Source: Puccinia triticina (taxonomy: Eukaryota > Basidiomycota > Pucciniomycetes > Pucciniales > Pucciniaceae). From it: a stretch of DNA of 64,000 nt. Made by a program: the position numbers and the translations under genes. This document shows, one piece after another, positions 37,801 through 48,675 of the stretch. Below the pieces are notes generated by a model that had not been told where the DNA came from, ran no database searches, and was given only the letters and a program-made list of their open reading frames with translations. The stretch spans positions 4,614,001 through 4,678,000 of the forward strand of contig NC_070567.1 in NCBI RefSeq assembly GCF_026914185.1, written 5' to 3'. Each line of letters begins with the position of its first letter. The first letter of the stretch is position 1.

Positions 37801-39403
37801 ACCGTCCGAGACCTCTGCAGCATGTCCCACTCACGCGACAAAACCTCCGGCTGACAGCTCATCGCAATCAAAGCATCTTGATGTTCGAGATCCGGCCCTG
37901 TTCGGGCCGCTACTACAAAGTCAAAGATTGTCTGACAGAGCTCAAGATGGAGGAAGCCCAAGGGCTCTCCAAGCTGGTTTCAAAGAAACCAGCGCATTCC
38001 ACTGTCCCTCCTCACCACCTGGCAAACAATTTTCGGGGTGGGCCATATACATCGCAGGGGCTTGTGGTCAGGTAGATGCTTGCATCAACCCAGACCTCTC
38101 AGACTCGAAGACACCACTGATCCGACTTGGTGAGCAACTGATCATCTTCATCCATTGACTTTGCGCCCATGTTTATGTCTGGCTTTTTTGAATTCCATCC
38201 AGACGAAATGTCGAAGCCGTTTTTCCAATTATCAATTAATCAACCAGGACCACATGCCCCAACCGGACGGTCGGCATTCCAACTGAATGTTAAAAACATC
38301 AACTCCAACGCCTGCTTAAAATCAAGTATAATTCCCAGTCCCTGTGCATCGTCCTCTGCACAACCTTACACCCCGAAGTCGTTCTTGCATCCGGCCGAAG
38401 CTCATGACCGCCAAATTTCCCCTCTCACAACCAGCCTGGGTGCGTTAGACACTCTCGCTCCTTTTGCTAAGCGTCAAGGAGGGAAAAATCTTTCCTTCGG
38501 CCCTCCACAATTAGCATCCCTTGAACCTGCTCGAAGCGCGAGGGAGATGTTGCAGAACATGACTACCCGCAAGCCGCAGGAGAGCTCCAAGACACAAGTT
38601 CAGGCTGGTTCGAATCCGGACCCATCATCTCAGACCGATGAGGGCTCGCCTGATGCCCCCGAAATTTCTAGCAAATCTGTGCTGCTGTCCAAACGGAAAC
38701 GAGATGAGCCCCACTCGAATCTCGCCGACAAACTCGACCATCCCTCGCAAGCTACTAGTACTTTTGCCGCGGTTGATCTGGTCTCCAGAAGCCAACCCGT
38801 AGAGTCAGGCACTCGAGCCGATAATCCTGCTCCCGGCAGGTTGCTGTCACCATCGTCTTCGACCAGGAAATTGATGTCTCAAACGACTTCGACCAGGAAG
38901 TCGCCAGTTCGACACTTACTACCATCGATATCTGCATCGAATGAGGATAGCAGCTCTCCACCCCCTCGTAAAAAGACTAAATGCAGCGAAAGCTCAGTGG
39001 CCCCGCCAATCGAGATCAGCGACGAAGCGAGCAATGTCCCGAAGCAGGCTATTTCAAGCTCGTCCCCTGTTGCACGCCCTCAAGCTGATGAGGTTCAGTC
39101 TGAAGTCGCAGAGACCAGTCTAGCCCCACTTGATTCGACCAATTCAGACTCGCCTCGACCTTCGACAAAGAGAAGAGGAAGGAGGAGTGACTGCGAGGTG
39201 AGAATTTATTGCCACTCCCTCTGCCTAGCTCTCTAAAACGTTTCCCTAATTATCGGTTGGTTTTATAGATCCTACTGGAATGCGCATCTTCCAGTCAACT
39301 GGGCAGGATTACTAAAACTGCCTCCGAGATACTCGTTTCGCGAGCTCGGGTTACGCGTGCATCTTCACGCCGATTGAGCTCGGATGAAAGACTATCTAAT
39401 TGA
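31810..39403 (+). CDS. RIF1-like telomere and replication-timing protein
   Basis: Nine exons keep phase: 31810-33880, 33954-34486, 34561-34746, 34821-36617, 36701-37379, 37446-37709, 37782-38129, 38203-39197 and 39269-39403, giving 2335 residues. The start has a good context (CCACCATGT). The N-terminus is disordered and basic with a PP1 docking match, RKRKSVVFND (residues about 74-83, form K-x-V-x-F), and a SILK-like PILKK further on. Exons 1-4 then encode a helical HEAT-like solenoid (LRRKKNLIAVGLMNNIFKLQ, SMLRHHAIAGLGALINC, FLRWHLLAKQIKRSL), which fits the Rif1 N-terminal domain. The second half is Ser/Pro-rich and disordered with a basic end. Rif1 recruits PP1 to limit origin firing and acts at telomeres. 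Assignment rests on architecture plus the motif; another HEAT protein is possible. Confidence 0.65.
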
Positions 39404-40024
39404 ATATTATGCCGATTCTCACGTTTTTAATTCATTTGGACGCCGCAGTTTTCACATCCGCTGTACTCGCATATATATATTGTATATTTCTCCCCCATAA
39501 GTTTCTTGAATCATTAATTTTCTCATGATGTTGGAATGTAAGAACGATGAACACTTTGCCGCAATTATTCCACAGCCTCCAGCATACTTGACACGCCGAT
39601 CAGGTGGTCAAGCTTGCAGTCCTCAGCCCATTTTCCTCCGCTGGAGCAGCTCAGGCGGATTGAGACTGATGGACCGCGGGCATCTAGGCCCGGAGTTCTA
39701 ACCCTGCGAACTCAGCCGGCCTCACCGGGCAAGCTCAGAAGTGGGAGAACTATTCGGCCGGACTTGACAACCCATCTGGCATCGTCTGCCGGCCCGGCGC
39801 TTTGATCCCCCTTGTCAAGGAGACACTGCACGTTTCCCAGCAACAGTGCATGCCAACGAACCTTTATGTGGAACATTACGGTACGGGCACCGCATACATA
39901 GAATTGTATGCCAAGCCATAGCGGCGCTGGCGTCCAGCCTTGGCCGAATCCCAAGTGTCTGACACATAAAATCCCTCCGCCGGATCTCGCGATTTCGTCA
40001 ACAAACAGCACAGTCACCTCCGTC
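39404..40024. other. Gap between RIF1-like gene and secreted-protein gene
   Basis: RIF1-like 3' flank followed by the upstream region of the next gene. A reading frame on the minus strand (39712-40188) overlaps the start of the secreted-protein gene and is probably spurious. No repeat or RNA gene seen. Confidence 0.5.
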
Positions 40025-40825
40025 ATGGTCAGCTTCAAGCTCGCCGAGCTCGTGTTTTCGGTCGCTATTCTCGGCCGCCTTGTGGCGATGATTGGGGGCC
40101 AAACGAAGCCCAACATCCCCCAGAATGTCGGCCCACCGCCGACTGCGCCTGTCCGCCATGCCACGGTCGACATCCAATGCGGGAACAACTACGGCACGTA
40201 CCCAATGGGCAAGGGCTGGGTCTGTGAGCCTCCGGCGACTTCCCTCAGGCCGGTTCTCCTTCGTCTGTGGCTGACCGTCTTCGCTTGCAGCGTGCACAAA
40301 TTACGGCGCAATGCAGTACCGGTGCAAGGAAGACACGTGTTACGTGGGACTGGACCGGAAAAAGTGCAAGTCGCTCTCACTCAGCAACATCCCTCTGCAG
40401 GAAAGCAAGACTGATCTGGTGGCCGCGAGCCTCGCCAACCGTGCAGTGGCCAGCAAGGAGCTCTTCTTCTACGACTGCCAACGGCTAGGCATTGTAGAGC
40501 TTCTCCCGCAGATACTGGTCGTGAGATACAAAGCGGCGAATCTGGCCGGGGCCATCGGTCAGTCCTCCAGACCACCTGCAACAGTCCTCATGGCCACTGA
40601 CCCCACGCTATCAACACCCAGAAATCATGGATTCAGATGGCCAGGAATACAGCTGCCGATGGACCAAGCCCACGGATCCGGCCAACGTCCGCGTTTGTGA
40701 GTCCGACACTCGCTGCGCTCTTCCCCTGGAAATATCGCCGGATCTGACCCTTCTTTGCAGCTTGCTCGTATTGCGAGGAGCGCCAATTCCTGCTTCCGAC
40801 CCCCCCTCGAAGAAGCGAGCTGTAG
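40025..40825 (+). CDS. Small secreted cysteine-rich protein, effector candidate
   Basis: I do not recognise the family. Four exons, 40025-40223, 40291-40557, 40622-40696 and 40761-40825, encode 201 residues; donors are GTGAGC, GTCAGT and GTGAGT, and all three introns are phase 1. The N-terminus has a signal-peptide form: Lys at residue 5, then the hydrophobic stretch LVFSVAILGRLVAMIGG, then polar sequence. The mature part has nine cysteines, including CKEDTC and a C-terminal SCSYCEER. No transmembrane segment follows. Size, cysteines and predicted secretion match candidate effectors of rust fungi, but many such proteins have other extracellular roles. It lies next to a transposon-rich stretch. 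Confidence 0.65.
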
Positions 40826-41493
40826 GGAAAAATAAGCAGGTCAAAACACGCCCAAAAGATGTATCAAGATGTAAATACATATACTACGCCGATGTCTGGG
40901 TTTACTTTGCGCGAGGACGCTGTTGGTAGCGCCGACTTGGCAAGTTGCCGGTTCGGTCCGACACGGAACCGGCACTCGAAACAACCCGCACAGCTACTTC
41001 TCACACACGCTCAATCTTAGGAACGTTATCATTCTCCTCATGCATGTCCAGATAGTCTTGTCTTCTTGTGAAATTTATGTAAATAAGGAAGTACATTCAG
41101 AGGAGTGAGCGTCTCCAAGTCAAGCTGTTTGACCACAAGAATCAGCGCCATGACCACCAACCGATGCTTGATGATCTGTGGTTCCAACGCGACTTCTGTC
41201 TCGTGGGCCTTCCCTTGGCTAGCCGGTGGAGGAGTATGCAGTGACAACTCTGGAGCGTAGCTTCAAGCTTGCCTGCGAACCCGGCCGATCATCGGTCCTT
41301 TTTTGCGTTGCCACGCCCAGTTATGTATAAGCACTTTTGTTCACCGAGCTCCCCCGGCGAATGCCACTGGCCATGGATCTACGAGGCAGTGTTAACGAAT
41401 GCACACCCATGAAGGGGTAATACGCCCCAGTGCTCTGAGACACCAAGAATTTAGTGTTTCTATCATGTCAAAGTAATTGCATTGTCACCGAAA

Positions 41494-41580
41494 GGGGTTC
41501 TAGCTCATCGGTAGAGCGCTCGCTTAGCATTTCACTAAGTATCGTGCGAGAGGTACAGGATTCGACTCCCTGGTACTCCA
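41494..41580 (+). tRNA. tRNA-Ala (anticodon AGC) with 15-nt intron
   Basis: Cloverleaf read by eye. Acceptor GGGGTTC pairs with the 3' end before the discriminator A (one T-T mismatch). D arm GCTC/GAGC; anticodon stem CTCGC/GCGAG with loop TTAGCA-intron-T; T arm CAGGA-TTCGACT-CCCTG (one mismatch). The intron sits one base 3' of the anticodon, the canonical place. A and B boxes are present (TAGCTCATCGG, TTCGACTCC). A T run (TTCTTTTT) just downstream fits Pol III termination. The two stem mismatches leave some room for a tRNA-derived relic. Confidence 0.8.
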
Positions 41581-41710
41581 TTCTTTTTGGCCCTATCCCC
41601 TCGACCCATACAACATGGCACGACCCGCTTTTAAGTGCTTGCAGAACAACGAAAATAACACGAGAGCTTCTTGGTGAGGGCAAAAAGGCAACGAGACCGA
41701 GTGCTCCGTT

Positions 41711-42841
41711 GCGAGCTTAACTAAGCCTCTCTGAGGAGGCGCGAAGCGTCTCCGAAGGAGAGGCTTACAGCAGTTCCGAGAAAGCTTGCGTTTCCGGACC
41801 TGCGATTCTGCCCCCCGAACTCGACTTCAACTTCAGCCACATCCCCCCTGTATTCTGGACAGCCCGGGTTATACAGGGCTGTGGGGCCTGACTGGGCAGC
41901 CTGGTGCCCTGTCATGCCACACGGGCGCAGGGCAGTGGAGCACCGCTGGACTCGAAATTTGACGAGGAGTCCAACGGTGCCACTCTCCAAAGCTAAAAGC
42001 TAGCTATCACAAAGATAGCTTTTGCAACGAATGCATGTCCCTGTATGGCAACGGCCATACAGGAGGCAATACAGGTGGCTGAAGTCGAGTTTGGGGGGCA
42101 AAATCGCAGGTCCAGAAGCGCAAGCTTTCTCGGAACTGCTGTATGACTAAAGTCCCATGCTTGGCCTGAGGCTGACGGGGTTTTGCAGAGAAAATTGTGT
42201 TTTTTGAAATTACATCTCTTTTTACTCCCCTCTTTCGGCTTCAATTTCCATGCCTCATGTGCCAGTTTGTAGGCCTTGATCTTAGCTATCTTGTACAAGT
42301 TTTTTCAAGTAAATCCATTCATCACTGACCGCTCAGCAGCCATTCTTGCGAGGGCTCTTCTTGAGCAATGTGAACAAGCCATCGGATCATCCAAAGGTCG
42401 CCGTTGGACATGCTCTCACGGGTTCGTTTGGTATTAACTTAAAAATGACTGGTCTCTCAAAGAGTGCCATCCCATGCAGGCAGCTTGCAGTAGAGATGTC
42501 CAACCTTATTTTCATGTGTTTAGGCCGGACGCACTATCCGGTCAACACCAGGCCGGATAGGCTCTAAAGTGGGGTTTTTTACATCAATTTCTCTTTGAGG
42601 GGATGGGGGTAGGTATTGTGCTGAATACATGATATTATGTAGAAATGAAAGCTGATTCTAATGGTACTCGAGGCTGTGAAGAAATCAGAAGGGTATACGG
42701 TGATAGGTGGGTTTGAAGGGAATTTTGGACAAATGGCTGGGCAGCCTTAAGCCAAATTTGGGACATTAGGCACAAGTCCCTCCCGCAAGTGGGAGGGTGC
42801 TTGCACCCCGCGAGCACAAGGAGGGACTTGTGTTAAGTTCG
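41711..42841. mobile_element. 1.13-kb non-autonomous element of the CGAACTT-terminus family
   Basis: The left end reads CGAGCTTAACTAAGCCTCTC and the right end TTAAGTTCG, preceded by GGAGGGACTTGTG. Both ends match the termini of the adjacent 6.4-kb element, including the hairpin just inside the end. Flanks are GCTCCGTTG (41702-41710) and GCTCTGTTG (42842-42850), a 9-bp duplication with one difference. It carries no recognisable gene and contains a nested MITE (41768-42141) inserted within its left terminal region. Confidence 0.75.
41768..42141. mobile_element. 374-bp MITE nested in the left terminus, TA target
   Basis: Begins CAGCAGTTCCGAGAAAGCTT and ends with its complement AAGCTTTCTCGGAACTGCTG. 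Arms are about 75 bp and imperfect. TA flanks both sides (41766-41767, 42142-42143), as for Tc1/mariner-type elements. Removing it rejoins GGAGAGGCT-TA-TGACTAAAG, which matches the terminal sequence of the host element (GGAGGGACTTATGACTAA), so the order of insertion is clear. Confidence 0.8.
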
Positions 42842-42884
42842 GCTCTGTTGGTGCTTCTCATCCTCTTGAGCCCCAGCATCCCCA

Positions 42885-42964
42885 CGAACTTAACTAAGTC
42901 CCTCCCCTGCCTGAGGCTTTGCTGGAGGGACTTATGACTAATCTGCACTTCTCGCCTGAGAGAT
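42885..42964 (+). repeat. Left terminal inverted repeat with internal hairpin
   Basis: The end motif CGAACTT is followed by AAGTCCCTCC, an 18-20 nt loop containing CTGAGGC, and GGAGGGACTT. The outermost 80 bp match the complement of 49213-49294 with few differences. Confidence 0.85.
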
Positions 42965-43376
42965 ATTTTTTGATTTGGTGGTGTTTTCATTTGATCCACC
43001 AAATCTCAACCCTGACCATCCCCAACCTTCTAAGTTTTTGGTGGATGGTACGCCTGCATCTGCCCCTCCTTCTGATACAATTTCAGACTCCCTCGCCTGC
43101 ATCTTCACCCTCATATATTTTTTTCAAAACAACCATTTCCTCCAAATTCTTGCAGGTTCCACCGGATCAGAAAATAATCGCCCGTGCGCCGTCATCTCAA
43201 GGTCCATTCACCCATACAACTTTATAAAAGCACGTGCGTCCCTTTTTTTTCACCAATTCTCGCTCCTTGGCCCCAATCAAAGATTACTTAGCGCTGATCA
43301 TCCACCTCCTCCACCAATCAGAATCCTGGTTTCATTCCGACGCATACATTGAATCCAATTGCCTCGCCGCGCAAAA

Positions 43377-46086
43377 ATGTGTCTGGATAACCTACCCCGT
43401 CTTCCGCACTTGGAGGATAAACTGAAGCTTTTTGACAAGGTATTGCACGCTTATCACCTTGACCCAAAGAAGTTTTTGCAGGCTTATCTTACACATGAAG
43501 ATCTGAAAATAAAATAAAATCGTCGGTTGTGGGGAGCGCCAATTGGATGGCCAACAACAATGGCCATTTTGAATGCAATCAAGGATCTCGTTTGGTTCAC
43601 TTCTGTAGGAAAATCTTGTTGGAATCAGTACATTCTATCCAAGGTGGGTCTCTCTTATCATTCTATCTTGGCTTGGTTCTCTTTAGATGACAAGGTTCTG
43701 AAACATTTTTTTTTGTTGAGCAGGCGCAAGCAATCCTTGAAGCTGAAGGTGGAGGACGCGGACGAGGAAATTACTTTAATGCTAGAAAAATAACAGCAGA
43801 ATTTTTCTCAGACAAATCAAAGGCCACTCATACGGAAAACTGGTCACAGAGGATATGCCGTTCCTCTACAATCTCATCCTGCACAAAGTACAAAGGCATC
43901 GACCAGCACCTTCTCCAGCTGTCGAAACCACAGCTACATCAAGTCAATCAAGAGACAATTGTCCCAATCAGACTCAGACACCGGCAAGAGATTCAGAGTC
44001 AGGCTTGGAATCCGACTTGAAATCCGAGACCGATACAGCACCAGCGGCATCCCAGAGAGAAACCCTGCTAGCCAAAAAAACCGCTCTCAAAGAGATTGAA
44101 GACTGCAAATCACCCTTTGACCTCACTAATTGACCCCATGTTATTGCCTCAACTGTCTGCTCAATTGTTGCCTTTGCGGCCAACCAACGGGACAATGCCC
44201 TCCAGATGCAGAACTCTGTTGTATTGCTTGCGTGTGGCATAACTGAAAGGGTCAGCGCCTATCTTAACTATATCGACTTGGCATTGTCTTGTCAAACAGC
44301 TCACCGCGCAATCAGTTCTCTTGGCAGAATCGCAGAAAGCAAGGTTGCCAGGCAAATGACCAGCCAGAAATCGCCAATGACCCCAATCATATGCCTGGAC
44401 AACCCCGGCTTTGAAGAATCTGTCCACAAAAAATCGATTGAGAAGACCACACAGATGTTCCACGGCACCTGGGGCTACCTTCACGTCCCCGATGCGCAAT
44501 TGATCAGCCAGTTTGACCCTGAAGATTTCTCTCTGGAGCGTTACCAGAAGGCCATCGAAGACTCCGCAGATATGAGGGTCCAACCCTCCTGGTTTCTCCC
44601 AGATAACGACGGCAGCTTACATTTCCAAGAAGTCCTTAAGTCGCAGATCACAAACGTCCTGCTGAAATACATTGCAACTCCAGCAGATAAGAAACAGACG
44701 TTATGCAAAGTTCCGCCTCCGATTGACCAGATAGCCATCAAGAAACCTGAATTCTCAATGTTTAAATTGATGATTGCCTCGGACAATTCCACCGAGGGAG
44801 TCGGCGAGGCCTTGGAAGGATTCCTACATCCAACAAATTTGACCTCGGAGGAGTTCTACTCTTGACTCCAAGTACTTGAGGGCAATCTAGCAACATGTAT
44901 AAATCTTGAAAGCCTCAGAGCTCAGCGGAAACCCAGCGATCACGTTCAAGACAATCTCTCTGGTTTCTTTTCGCTTCTGGGGGCATCTCATGTTCTCTGG
45001 AATTTTGCCCAGGCCATATTCCTTCTTCATTTTGGAAACCCATTGGACTCGCAAGACTTAGGCGCTTGGCATACACTGTTGTCTCTGGGAATCCAGTCGG
45101 AGCAACCAACAACCAAAAAAGATTTCACTTTGATGCTCACACACATGACTAAATGTCATGAAGCAACAATTGTATATTGTCTATTGTAAGTGTATCATTT
45201 CTCAGCTTCTCTTCTTTGATTATCACTAGCTAATGAATTATTTGGGTCCAGGACCGTGATGAATCTCCCCAAGGCCTTACTACCACAGGAAAAGGTCGAG
45301 ATGTCTTCACAAAGAATCAACGAGATTGTTGATTTGTGCTACAACCAGTTTTTCTCGCCGGCGGCTTTGAAGACGGATTCGCCTGGCCTCAAGAACGTTC
45401 TCCTCCGGCTCCGAGATTTTGCTTCAATAATCAAATGTGACCAGGCGATGCGGGCTGGGGATATTGGACGAGTCCTCAACATGTGGAAATACTGGACGGT
45501 GATGGCTCACGGTATCAAGGGTCTCAACAACTACGCCATCTATTTGCCCAGGATGATAATCCTGTTGACAAAGGTGCTTCCGAAAGGTCTTGCAACCACT
45601 TTGCTACATTCCCTACTGATTAACCCAAGCGGAAGACCGAACCATTTTGTTGCCAAAGATTTTTTCTTGGAAAACAACAATTTCTGGCTTAAATATTTTT
45701 ACAATCACAGTGGGATCGGGACGGAAATTTCCCGCCTGAAGGATGTTTTCTCACTCATTATACCTATTGTGAGCTCTCCCAATTCCACCATCAACCTTTT
45801 GTTTGCATACAACTAATGTTTATGTTTTGCTCATTTGCGTTCTTCAAATTTATGTTTTGCTCATTTGCGTTCTTCAAACTTCTTTTAGCTGCACGAGCTG
45901 GTGCAAGGCATCAAGGGGGATTCTGGAAAGAATGTAGTTTACCAATCATGCAATCACAATCTAACGATGAATTCAATCAATAACTATCTGACAATGGCCC
46001 AACAATACAGTCTACTTTCCGCATCATCTGTGATCAAGTCAAAAATAATTGTCATTTACAAAGCCGGAGCTGTAGTCTTGCGTTGA
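43377..46086 (+). pseudogene. DUF6589-type protein gene of the transposon, disabled
   Basis: Similar, from memory, to the DUF6589 proteins multiplied in Puccinia. Segments in order: NAIKDLVWFTSVGKSCWNQ, LLACGITERVSAYLNYI, CLDNPGFEESVHKKS, FHGTWGYLHVPDAQL, ASDNSTEGVGEALEGFL, then after an intron (donor about 45187, acceptor about 45251) QAMRAGDIGRVLNMWKYW and INPSGRPNHFVAKDFFLE; a second intron ends just before LHELVQGIKGDSGKN. Lesions: in-frame TAA at 43516-43518, a one-base frameshift near 43845, TGA at 44131-44133 and TGA at 44863-44865. Both TGAs sit where Arg (CGA) would fit. The function of DUF6589 is not known to me; its place in this element suggests a role in transposition, which is inference. 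The second intron contains a 30-bp tandem duplication. Confidence 0.75.
45821..45880 (+). repeat. 30-bp tandem duplication inside an intron
   Basis: Two almost identical 30-bp units starting TATGTTTTGCTCATTTGCGT, at 45821 and 45851, just before the intron acceptor near 45889. Confidence 0.9.
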
Positions 46087-46268
46087 GATTTCCAACAAAA
46101 GAAGAAAAAGCTGAACCAAATGCGACCATTGACAATCCTGCTATATCACACTCCAACCGGGCCGATCGAAGAAGCTAACTTGTTTGAAGAGGATGACGGG
46201 GATGACGGCAAAAATGAAACCTAATGTTTTGGCGGGAAGAAGGTGACCACGGACGGCGAAATTGAAAC

Positions 46269-48606
46269 CTAAGGTTGTATCCATTCACTCTGCCATGCAA
46301 CCAGTTTTTTTTGGAGTTTTCTCTCTTCTACTTGTTTGGCATTTTTTCTCTTTGTGGCTTCTGTCTTTTGTTGGGGCCTTTCCAGAGTTGCTTGATTCTT
46401 TGCTGAAATCTCTTGTTGCTTTGCTTCCTCAGCTTTCTGCGCTTCTAGTTCTAATTCATTCAAGGAATCCATATACCGTACGGTTTTAATGTAGTTGTTG
46501 ATATTTTTGAGTAAGTTTGCCGTTTGACCATCAAGAGCCTCGCCACCAGACAAGTCTTCTAGCTGCTCTTTGGAAAAGCCACCACGAAAGCCAACAACAA
46601 CTCTTTGTGCCTCAAAAATTCCAAAGTGCTCCTCAGGGTCAAACTCGGCGTGATCAGTCTCAATTTGACCTTGGTGGAACCGGGAAAATTTGTTGACTAA
46701 GAACTTGGCGAATTGTTTGAGCTCTTCAACCAATGGTTTTGTTCCCGTTTTGGCTTTAACAATCAACCAAGATGTGGATACCTTTGGAGCCTTTGGTGGT
46801 ACCAGGACATCAATCAACAGCTCTCTGGAGGTGACATTTGGGCCGAAGCTTTCCACCGTGAGATGTTTGAAAGCCTCAAGCAATAACTTGCCACTTTTGG
46901 GGTCGCAGTTTGAACACAAACACTCGGTAAAGTTCTTTTCTTCCTCCCGTAATTTCTCGAGCTTGACATTTGGGTCTGCATTGTCTAATGGGATGTATCC
47001 TAGTCTGTGGACCAAGATAATTTCCAGTTAAAAAAAAGAGATTGTTGAATTGGATATGGTTCACAACGGTTGGAATCACAAGTTATCAAGGGACATTGCA
47101 ATGCAAAGGCATACTGGGGTGAGGGCGAATGCATCCATTTGATTGTCGTCCGATTGTTTCAGTGGAGTTTTAAAATCACTGATCTCATTTTTGCCTGACC
47201 TCTGGTTGTTCTCAACAAACATTATACCCAGACCAGGATTGTTTTCGCCGCGACCACACCTCCCAATCATCTGGCAGATCGAAGAAGGGTTGACTTGGCC
47301 CACATGGACCACGCACCTCACCCGCTTCCAGTTCTGGCCCAATCCAAGGGCCATGGTGCACGAGATTATCAGGAATTTTCCATCTTCAAACCCGTCGATT
47401 ATATCAGTTTTGTCAAGATTGCCGGCACATGAATGGTAACGGCATGTAAAAGAGCTTTCCGGGTCCAGGTGGGGCCTCCTCGAATCTCCCGAGACTTGTG
47501 TATTGCTCGGAGGACTTGCCAGGTGAGATTTCGTGTTGGAGCGTAGATGAGTGTGGGTGGAATTTGGTCATCTGGGTTTGTTTCCCTCGTCAAAAAGAGC
47601 CTTTTAAGGTCATCACATGATCCAAGCAACGATTTCATTGGAACACGGATGAGGCGAATTTCCGGACGGGTGAGTTCACCGCGAACTAGCTTCATGTTTT
47701 CTGGTAAGATTTTCAAGCTGTTCAATATCTTCTCAATTGCAATCGGTCTACAGGTTGCCAAGAGTAGAAGGATTGGTACACCATGTGCTGCAAGAAGTCG
47801 GGCCCCCAGGTCGCCATAGGAAGGCCGAAAAATACCGCGGTCTTGCAGTTTAAAGCGACAGCTGATTTTTTTTCCGAGTCCGCTGGCAACCAACCCCCAC
47901 ACGTATATCATGTGCGCTTCGTCCACAACAGTGAGGACTAGTTTAGATAGGAATCGGCGGTCAAAGAAGATGCTCCGGAACATTGCATTGTTCAACAGAA
48001 CCTCTGGGCTCTAAATTCACAGTAAGATATCAGCTTGGGTCCAAATTTTCGAATGAACAAGCTAATAATGGCTCTAACCAGGTAGATAAACGCATAGTCT
48101 CCTCTTAGAACCTGTTTCTCAACGTCTGGCGTGAAGTTCATCTTGGTGAGATTCACCGCTTTGATATTCACATTCTTCTTCTCAAGCACCTGATTGTCAA
48201 ATGTGCAGCCCGCAATTACAATGTAAGCATGATGCATCACAAAATGAACAAAAAAAGCCCCGTTAACTGACTTGGTTATCCCCCCACGAATCTAAAGGAT
48301 TCAACACCAGAACAATTGGCTTCTTGTAGGCGGGAAAGAGACGGTAGCATACTTCGCCGATCCTTGTCTTGCCGAAACCGGTCCCAGCAAGTGTAAAGGT
48401 GTGTTTGCGACGGACCAGGCTGATCACAGTTTCCATTTGGACTGGCTTCAGCGGTTCCGAGTAGAATTTTGCCACAGTGAGACTACTATGATTGCATCGG
48501 ACATGTTGTCGAATTCTTCGCGTAATGTCAGTTTAGATGTGGAGTTCTCTTCTTGGGACAGTTTGAGAGTGGCGAGGTTGTTATCATCCTCGTTGGTGGG
48601 ATTCAT
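46269..48606 (-). pseudogene. RecQ-like DNA helicase gene of the transposon, disabled
   Basis: Superfamily 2 helicase with motifs in order: I (LAGTGFGKTRI, about 48370), II (VVDEAH, about 47920), III-like (LLLATCRP), IV (PTLIYAPTRN), V (ISCTMALGLGQNWKRV) and VI (SICQMIGRCGRG, about 47265). A cysteine pair follows (ECLCSNCDP), then a coiled, Lys/Glu-rich tail. At least three introns restore conserved joins: NQ|VLEKKNV, FIYL|SPEVLL and LDNL|LGYIP. Two frame breaks, near 48485 (between the N-terminal MNPTNEDDNN segment and motif I) and near 47505 (between motifs IV and V), are not explained by introns, so I call it a pseudogene. It runs convergent to the DUF6589-type gene, with stops about 180 bp apart. 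Confidence 0.8.
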
Positions 48607-48675
48607 GACCGATTGATGTTGTTTTCCAAAGGCGACGGGCTCTTCACCGAGGCAATGGTCTCTTTGAGGAGGTTA

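Noticed and set aside
39712..40188. 158-codon open frame on - strand
   Set aside because: Overlaps the signal-peptide exon of the secreted-protein gene, which has consistent splicing; the minus frame shows no domain.
41494..41580. tRNA-derived SINE instead of a tRNA gene
   Set aside because: The sequence ends with the tRNA 3' end and a Pol III terminator, with no SINE body or tail. Two stem mismatches keep some doubt, shown in the confidence.
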